A stretch of 64,000 nt of DNA from Chaetomium olivaceum (taxonomy: Eukaryota > Ascomycota > Sordariomycetes > Sordariales > Chaetomiaceae). The notes below the pieces were generated by a model that saw only the letters and a program-made list of their open reading frames with translations, was not told where the DNA came from and ran no database searches. Shown one piece after another: positions 57,505 through 64,000 of the stretch. The position numbers were made by a program, and so were the translations under genes. Location: positions 62,001-126,000 of the forward strand of contig JAYWVB010000003.1 in assembly GCA_039881045.1 (NCBI GenBank). Direction: 5' to 3'. Each line of letters starts with the position of its first letter. Position 1 is the first letter of the stretch.

Positions 57505-60500
57505 TTTGCTGGTGGTGGTGGTTGAGATTGATGAGTGTGGTAAGAGCGTTTGAGATGATTGGGTTGTTGATGGCTGTGGAGTGTTGAGCAGTGAGCTTGT
57601 GGTAGAGGAATTGGTCTATTTTGGAGGGAGGCTATCTCCTTCTTTATACTCAAAGGCAGACTTGTGGTCCCTTCTCATCCCGCTCTCACCCCACTGTCAC
57701 TGTATTATTATCCCGCTCTCAGAGCATTGTCATCCCGTACTCATCCCGCCCTTCATTGCCCTTGCGAGTTACGTGTGACGGTGGATGGCACGGGACAGAC
57801 GAGGCTTGTTTCGACTAATGCAAAGCGAATACCATAGAGAAAGTGTAGCCCAGAGGGTGGAATGCAGAGCTACAACGCCATGTCTTATTCTTCTCTAGTT
57901 CAGTCTCTCCTGGGGTAGGTCGTGGCTTATACCAAGGAATGAGAACCTTGACGACTCTCCGAGGCCGATTAGAAAACGCCACAAATACGACAACCCCCGC
58001 AGGCTCGGTGAAAGTCTCTCATTATCAATAGGTAACTTTTTTACTCTTTTGATTTCACTCACAAGCTTCAGTGGGACAATTCCCCCGCATAAACCGGCTG
58101 AAGACAACTTGTGAGTATTGGCTAAGTTTGTCATAGTTTGGACATGTGGGCTGAGCCGGTCCTCTACCACCCCGGAGTAAGCTCGAACAGTCTAGATGGA
58201 TGCCCCCGCGCGCCAAGAAAAAGCCTGAGGGCCTTGATGGTTCTCTAGCCCCTGGAGGTGACCACACTATTCTGCCCTGTCAGGAGTCAATCAGGTGGTT
58301 TGCGGCTTACTACCCAGATTAGTTGGAGGCTAGGACTCCAGAGAGGGTAGAGTCGGTGGAGAAAGGCTCGGCAGCGCGGGGGTCTAGATGCTTCTTTCCT
58401 CCTTTCTCCCTGAACAGCCAGTCCTGGCAGGCTCGGAAAGGGTGACGTACGTGAAATATGTGCTTCTCCTCTTTACCTTCATTCTTGCCATATTGGGGAC
58501 CTCGCGGCATTAAGATGCCCCTCAAGCAGCCACGGCGCCTGATTCATGTTTGTGAGTGAGATTAACGGGCCAACTGAGACGAACCTTTTCTCCTGGCCCT
58601 AGTTAACTTATCTAGAGTTTTTAGGTGGAATTGTTGAAATATTTCAGAGTAGCGGAGCCTCGTAGCTGGCTCCTCTGGCTTGGCTTTAAGGGCGAGATTC
58701 ACCTCTCACCAGGTATTGCAACCGTCCAATTATAATGCATGCATTTAGCATCTTCTGGACGCCTTTATTTTCTCCTCTCAGCTTCCAGGCCTGGAGAGCT
58801 TGACGTTCTTTGGTGCTGGATTGAAAAGGAAACTACACAACAGATGTCTGGCGGTAACTTCATCGATGGCAGTGATGATCGATAAGAAGTCGGCTATTCA
58901 TAAGATTTGCTCGTAGACAGACCGCTACAACTCAAGTAGAATTGTACTCCACGCGGACTATATGTTGCGGATAATTGTCGCCGTCATAAGGGTCATGGAC
59001 CCTAGAGACCAACAGACCAGCACCACTGACTTGCTCTTAGGAATATGGTACCAACTCGGCGCATAAACCCCGTATGGCTAGGGATAATGGCAAGAAGGAA
59101 GCAATTCAATAGGAGTTTTTTGCTGTTACTGAGGGTTAGAGCGGATATTTGATAATTGGAGTTCCTTGCTCTTTGCGCCAGAATTACCTCAGCCCCGAGT
59201 TAATATGCGTTGGACCTCCTCACTTGGCAAGCGTACAGTTTAAAGTTCCAAACTTTCAACAGGGCTCCTGGGCCAAAAGTTGAAAAACCCTACCTAAACA
59301 GCCCAGCAACCGTTTAAAATGGAAGAAAATAAAACATCCAGAATCACTCAAGCAGACTTTCTGAATTCGGGTCTGTTTTCTTCTTTTTTAAAAAAATGCA
59401 CCATTGTGCCGTAGAGTTAGAAATTTTGACAAGGTCCTCGGTCTTCCAGTCAGCCGCTCGCGAACCAACCAGGGGTGGACTCCATGTGCATACATAACTC
59501 GGACTTCTTGTTGCGAACTCCGACAAAATTCTCAGACAGTTTAAAGAGAGCGAAGCCTGACTGGTCTGGTAATCGCAAATGGGTAACAGTGATCCAGTGC
59601 ACCAACGTGTTAGATTGGGCTACCTCTCCTTGTTGGTCTACCGTCCCAACTAGGTACTTACAAAATGAGTTTGGTAGCCGGGAGACTCAGTCATGTATTT
59701 CATAATACATAGGAACAAAAGCGGATAGCGACCATGTCTTTGAGGCAATTAAACTTCTCGAGAAACGGGCCTGTGACCTTCAGAATCTTCGCTCTCGCTG
59801 ACAACATTGGAGATTTTTGTTGTTTACACACTGCTTCAAAAACGACAAACAAAAATAGTATGTTCCAAGTGGTCTTTGATAGGACGCTGATTCTACTATG
59901 GTTGGAAGTTATCAAGGTCAGAAAAGAAAAAGAGGGTTGATGTGGAGATTGACTATCAAGGTGTCCGAGATGGTAAGATCCGAGTTTCGGATAACTACCG
60001 GCATCACGGACCGGTGGGGCGAGTGGGTGGAGGATTCAATTGAGAGACGTGAATCTCCACAGTAGATGAGGTACCCCCTTTTTAACAAGCAGATAAGCCG
60101 CCTTCTGCTACTAATGGGCTTACAACCTAAAACTATTGTTATTGTGAGGTTGAGATCTAGGCACTAATAGTAGACGGAATTGAGAATTTTTTTACTACCA
60201 ATGACATGGGCGAAACAAGACAGGCACCAGATGAAACATTGCGATGACGTGACGGAGAATCCGAGAATGTACCTGCAAGGCTGTATTCCGGTTCGTGCAC
60301 CTTGTTGGACATGTTCATCAAGGTACGCACACACACATAAGCGTCCGTTTTAACGTCTTTGTCTTACCTCTCTTTCTCTGTCATTGAGTTATTTTTTTGC
60401 TCTTGCAATCCCCTCGTTTTTATAATTTGAATTATACACTCTCGAGCTTCTTGGTCCTTGCTAGGCATTCTCTCCTGGTGGTTGTCGTGTTAGGCTAGCG

Positions 60501-60617
60501 GCCGAATACAGATAGTCTCGTCTACCCCCGTCCTCATCCCTCTATACACCTCTTTACCCATTCAAACCGGCTTGCTTGCAAAACACTTTAAAATCTCGAG
60601 TTACAAACACCAAGATT
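57505..60617. other. 3.1-kb AT-richer region, no gene seen
   Basis: Short ORFs only, none with coherent composition. The base composition is visibly more AT-rich from about 58550 to 60450 than in the flanking genes. This may be old transposon-derived DNA, but no terminal repeats or transposase fragments could be identified. A pyrimidine-rich stretch at 60355-60420 probably belongs to the next promoter. Confidence 0.45.
57642..57648 (-). promoter_or_regulatory. TATA box of the Cys-rich secreted protein gene
   Basis: TATAAAG on the minus strand, about 140 bp upstream of the ATG at 57504. Confidence 0.45.
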
Positions 60618-61871
60618 ATGGCCCTCATCAGCTATGATCTGACGGTGCTCATCGCCGAGCACGTCGATATGGATTCCATGGCGTCCCTCATGCTCAGCTC
60701 CAAGGTCAACTATCAGCTCATCAGGGGAAACGAACGGTCCATAGTGAAAGCCAAGCTTGCAAGGACGGCTCACGATCCCATGCTCAGTCTACCTCTCGGT
60801 GCACTTCTATCATCATCATCGGCTCCGAGTCAGCCGGGTATGGGATCTGGGGACCGCAGAGCTTTGGAACCCGCGAGCTTTGCTGTCGCCCACGAGTTGG
60901 AGCTGCGAGACCGCCGGATCAACGACCTTTTCAACCCCAGATCTACAAGTCTTTACGGCCGCCGTTCACTCACAGAAACCATCAGCCGGCTTCCCCTTTT
61001 CCAGACCCTCCCGCCAAACCAAACGGAACGCCTGATCGAGGGGTTCAAGGACGCTTGCCGGGTAGCCGACCGCATCGCCGACTGCGCCGCCTCCGTGCAC
61101 CTCGAACAGCAACCCAGCACCAGCCGTCTCAAGGACAGGAAGCGGGAATGGACCGTCCACCACGAGGTGCATCTTGCCCGCCAGGAATACATCCGCTCCC
61201 TCTCTCCCATCCGCCTAGCTTTGCTCACCCTCCTCGCCAGCTTACTAGGCGTGGAATACGCGCAACAACTGGGGCAGTCTCCCCATTCGGACCCCTTCCA
61301 ATGGGAGCGCGTCATGGCCTTCAAAGAGACCTTCCTCCGCCACGGCACCGTCGTCATATGCGCCCTGTTGTGTCCTTCCGACACTGAAACTAGCCTCGAA
61401 GCTACCGAGACATCCTCCCCGGCGGGGACCGGGGATTGTGCGACTTGTCATGCTGACTCGCCTTCTCCCTTGTCGTCACCCTCGCCGTCGCATTCAACTC
61501 ATTCTCGGAGCGAGTCGGCGCGATACTACACGTCGCAGGTTACGGCGGTGTTGATGGAGCTGCTGGCGTACGAGGGGGGACATTGGGGGTTTTCGCGGCC
61601 TGCGGAGGACGAGGCCGATGCGAGGCCGATTTTGGATGGGTTGCACATGACTATGTTGCAAGCGTTTCAGGGGTTTGGGGTGGAGGAGGAAGAAATTGAG
61701 GAGGAAGAGATTGAGGAGGAGGAGGAAGAGGACGTTGATGGGGATTGGCTGTTTAACATTGATGTGTTGAGTGATGACGCCGGGGATGTTGATGACAATC
61801 CGGCACCACTTCCGGAGACCAAACCGGACCCGAGAGAGGCTTTGGTCCTCAAGTGGGTTCGGCAAAGTTAG
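60618..61871 (+). CDS. F-box-like helical protein, 417 aa
   Basis: Intronless. The ATG at 60618 (MALISYDLTVLIAEHVDMDS) is the first in-frame ATG; an upstream in-frame stretch lacks one. Residues 3-45 resemble a degenerate F-box (YDLTVLIAEHVDMDSMASLM, LSSKVNYQLI), followed by a helical region (RSLSPIRLALLTLLASLLGV), a Ser/Pro/His-rich low-complexity stretch and a long acidic run (EEEEIEEEEIEEEEEEDVDG, about residues 356-375). F-box proteins recruit substrates to SCF ubiquitin ligases, but this motif is too diverged to be certain. No C-terminal WD40 or LRR repeat is present. Confidence 0.7.
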   Translation: MALISYDLTVLIAEHVDMDSMASLMLSSKVNYQLIRGNERSIVKAKLARTAHDPMLSLPLGALLSSSSAPSQPGMGSGDRRALEPASFAVAHELELRDRRINDLFNPRSTSLYGRRSLTETISRLPLFQTLPPNQTERLIEGFKDACRVADRIADCAASVHLEQQPSTSRLKDRKREWTVHHEVHLARQEYIRSLSPIRLALLTLLASLLGVEYAQQLGQSPHSDPFQWERVMAFKETFLRHGTVVICALLCPSDTETSLEATETSSPAGTGDCATCHADSPSPLSSPSPSHSTHSRSESARYYTSQVTAVLMELLAYEGGHWGFSRPAEDEADARPILDGLHMTMLQAFQGFGVEEEEIEEEEIEEEEEEDVDGDWLFNIDVLSDDAGDVDDNPAPLPETKPDPREALVLKWVRQS

Positions 61872-62749
61872 CCCGAGCCGGCGACGCTCGCCATATTTAG
61901 AGTAGACCCTTACGTTGTAGATACCTATGTACATGAAGCTGGTGCTGCCGTGCTTTGATTGTTGAAAGGGATCTCCGCTGCAAGGGAATAATCTAGAATC
62001 CCCAAATGCAATCTGCCATGCATGAATCTGCATGAATCCGTGAATCTGCGTGGCTTATCGATGCATTCGGCTCCCATACAATGGCCGATATGTGTATAGC
62101 CTGTCCTAGATTGTCACGTAGGAGGGTCGGCAGTTGCAAGGGCGAGGTAGATCACAAGCCATATCGAGGCATCACAGCAGGGTATGTATGATGCTCAAGG
62201 GGAATATGACATACCCCAAGGGCCCAGCATGGCGGGGACGGATCGAGAACCCCCGTACGTGCAAGAAGTATATTAATGCCCAAGAAATCACACCAACGCC
62301 CATAGGTCTTGGCTGCTTGGCGTCGGCAGTCGTCGAAACAGAGAAAAGGTCGTGCCCGATTGGGGTGGGATGGATGCCATGCCCGACGTTTGCCAAGGTT
62401 GCTCTTTGCCGAACCTGTCTTTCATGGAGACTTACAGGGGACAGGCGATGGGGACAAGAAGGGAAACTTGTTTCCACCAGTACCGGGGTTATAGAGTACG
62501 GATGCTGTGATTGACCTTTGTATATATTCGGTCATTAACGGCGCCGAATAGCCTGAAATTGGATGAGAGCTTGCGCGAGCTCCCCAGTTTCTTTGACTCT
62601 TATATTTCGAGGTACCTGCCTGGACCTTGGCTAGACATCATAGGAGCTTCTAGACGATTGGAATCACTCATGCGAGTCCACCCTCCATCTTGATCGCCTA
62701 GAAACCTACAGAAAACACACTAGGGAGCAAAGGCCGGCTCAAAAGAACC
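61872..62749. other. Intergenic, no gene seen
   Basis: Separates two plus-strand genes. Near 62020-62050 short AATCTGCATGAATC-type near-repeats occur. No coding sequence recognised. Confidence 0.5.
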
Positions 62750-63874
62750 ATGCATCTCGAACTTTCTCTCACCTACGCCTTGGCGTTGGTGACGAGTGCT
62801 TTGGCCGTCCCATCACAACCCCTGGCCGCTCGCCAGCAGCCCTTCAAGTCGACGCCCATCACCGACCATTCCGAGCCCTGGGCGTTCGCCTTCCTGCCCG
62901 ACAACCGCATCCTCGTCACCGAGCGACGGGGCAACCTCCGGCTGGTCGATCCGGCCACCAAGGCCAAGGGCACCGTCTCGGGCGTGCCCGCCGTCGCCTA
63001 CGGCGGCCAGGGCGGTCTGCACGACGTTGCGCTGCACCCCGACTACGCCAACAACAACATCATCTACCTCAGCTACGCCGAGAGCGGCTCGGGCGGAGCC
63101 GGCGGCGCCGTGGCGCGGGCCAAGCTCACCCTCGACGCCAACGGCGGCGGCGCCCTCTCCGGGCTCGAGGTCATCTGGCGGCACTCGCAGCGCGCGGGCG
63201 GCGGACTGCAGTTCGCCTGCCGCCTGCTCTTCAGCCCCGAGGACGGCGCGCTGTGGATCGCCTCCGGCGAGATCAACCAGATGACCCCCGCCCAATCCAT
63301 GACGGCCAACCTCGGCAAGATGATCAAGCTGTACGACAACGGCACCGCCTTCGCGGGCAACCCCTTCGCGTCCCAGGGCGCCGTGCAGGCCCAGATCTGG
63401 TCACTCGGCCACCGCAACCCGCTCGGCATCGACTGGGACGCCAAGGGCCGGCTGTGGGAGGTGGAGATGGGCCCGATGGGCGGCGACGAGCTGAACCTGA
63501 TCGAGCGGGGGGCGAACTATGGCTGGCCGCTCGTGTCGCAAGGTAACCACTACGACGGCCGCCAGATCCCGAAGCACAACACCCGGCCGGAGTTTGCGCC
63601 GCCCAAGGCATTTTGGGTGCCGGTCATCTCGCCCGGTGGCTTGATCATCTACAAGGGTGATTTGTTTGCCAGCTGGAAGGGCAATGCAATTATTAGTGGC
63701 CTCAGCTCGCAGTCGATTGTGCGTGTGACGATCGCGGCGGATGACACGGCCAAGGAAGCGCAGCGGATTTCCATGGGTAAGCGCATGCGCGGGATTCGCG
63801 AGGATAAGGACGGTGCGATTTGGGTGATTGAGGATGGTCCCAGCGGCCGGCTGTTGAAGCTTACCCCGAACTAA
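62750..63874 (+). CDS. Secreted PQQ-type soluble sugar dehydrogenase (GSDH family)
   Basis: An intronless 374-aa ORF. The signal peptide is MHLELSLTYALALVTSALAV, with a Kex2-like LAAR. A six-bladed propeller of the glucose/sorbosone dehydrogenase family follows: PWAFAFLPDNRILVTERRGN, GGQGGLHDVALHPDY (with the family's conserved GLHDVALHP core), IWSLGHRNPLGIDW, LWEVEMGPMGGDELNLI, and GIREDKDGAIWVIEDGPSGR. In the bacterial Asd/YliI type these enzymes oxidise aldose sugars with PQQ and calcium. The conserved His (LHDVALHP), Arg (GHRNP) and GGDE are present. Fungi generally do not make PQQ, so the cofactor source is open. The absence of introns and the strong similarity to bacterial-type sequences could reflect horizontal transfer (inference). 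Confidence 0.85.
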   Translation: MHLELSLTYALALVTSALAVPSQPLAARQQPFKSTPITDHSEPWAFAFLPDNRILVTERRGNLRLVDPATKAKGTVSGVPAVAYGGQGGLHDVALHPDYANNNIIYLSYAESGSGGAGGAVARAKLTLDANGGGALSGLEVIWRHSQRAGGGLQFACRLLFSPEDGALWIASGEINQMTPAQSMTANLGKMIKLYDNGTAFAGNPFASQGAVQAQIWSLGHRNPLGIDWDAKGRLWEVEMGPMGGDELNLIERGANYGWPLVSQGNHYDGRQIPKHNTRPEFAPPKAFWVPVISPGGLIIYKGDLFASWKGNAIISGLSSQSIVRVTIAADDTAKEAQRISMGKRMRGIREDKDGAIWVIEDGPSGRLLKLTPN

Positions 63875-64000
63875 GACTTCGTTTAGAAAGAGTTGGAAGG
63901 TTTCCATTAGGGCTGGCTGTATGTATGTACATGAGATAGAGTTAGGATAACACAACATCACCGGCCTTTGGCGGCGAGCTGAGATATGGAGTGAGAAGAG

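Noticed and set aside
62813..63295. 160-codon ORF antisense to the sugar dehydrogenase
   Set aside because: A shadow of a real GC-rich gene; the sense strand has a clear signal peptide and family motifs.
1..64000. tRNA, rRNA and CRISPR features
   Set aside because: No cloverleaf with a proper B box, no rRNA-like conserved blocks and no regularly spaced repeats with unique spacers were found by eye; the satellite at 41.5 kb has diverged units without spacers.

Overview
This window looks like nuclear DNA of a filamentous ascomycete (Pezizomycotina, most likely a Sordariomycete; inference). Genes carry several short introns (mostly about 50-70 nt) with GTAAGT/GTATGT-type donors. Coding DNA is GC-rich. 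The gene families are typical of moulds: a Clr5-domain protein, a fungal ubiquitin-like-domain protein, a rhodopsin-domain membrane protein, an ankyrin protein with a membrane N-terminus, a RING-patatin protein and a SnoaL-like secreted protein. No rRNA, tRNA, CRISPR or operon structure was seen.

Layout. 1-613: 3' end of an RRM protein, probably UPF3-type. 3.4-4.4 kb: a coiled-coil protein. 4.4-15.1 kb: essentially gene-free DNA, holding only a badly broken coiled-coil gene at 10.4-11.1 kb. 15.2-17.6 kb: an eight-exon Hsp70-like ATPase with a minisatellite in its coding sequence. 18.7-20.2 kb: an unknown protein. 20.7-22.8 kb: the ribosome-biogenesis helicase Spb4. 24.2-25.4 kb: a stomatin-like protein. 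25.4-29.5 kb: no gene seen. 29.5-31.9 kb: a helical N-terminus plus ubiquitin-like-domain protein. 32.3-34.8 kb: a Clr5 protein. 35.7-36.0 kb: a small two-exon gene. 36.5-37.2 kb: a secreted SnoaL-like protein. 38.2-39.6 kb: a rhodopsin-domain membrane protein. 41.5-42.4 kb: a tandem satellite with a conserved palindrome. 44.1-49.5 kb: a large ankyrin-repeat membrane protein split by an LTR-like insertion. 50.3-52.3 kb: a CobW/ZNG1-type GTPase. 53.2-56.9 kb: a RING-patatin protein. 57.2-57.5 kb: a small Cys-rich secreted protein. 60.6-61.9 kb: an F-box-like protein. 62.8-63.9 kb: a secreted sugar dehydrogenase.

Two themes stand out. First, at least eight otherwise conserved genes need a one-base correction, usually inside a mononucleotide run, to read through. 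This points to homopolymer errors in the assembly, or less likely to widespread decay, so broken frames here should be read with care. Second, the 398-bp insertion in the ankyrin gene has GT...AG ends, is flanked by a 5-bp direct repeat, and would restore the reading frame if spliced out, so it is a candidate transposon-derived intron. Genes with architectures seen in fungal signalling or non-self-recognition proteins (helical domain plus ubiquitin-like, ankyrin-membrane, RING-patatin) lie within about 27 kb, but nothing shows that they work together.
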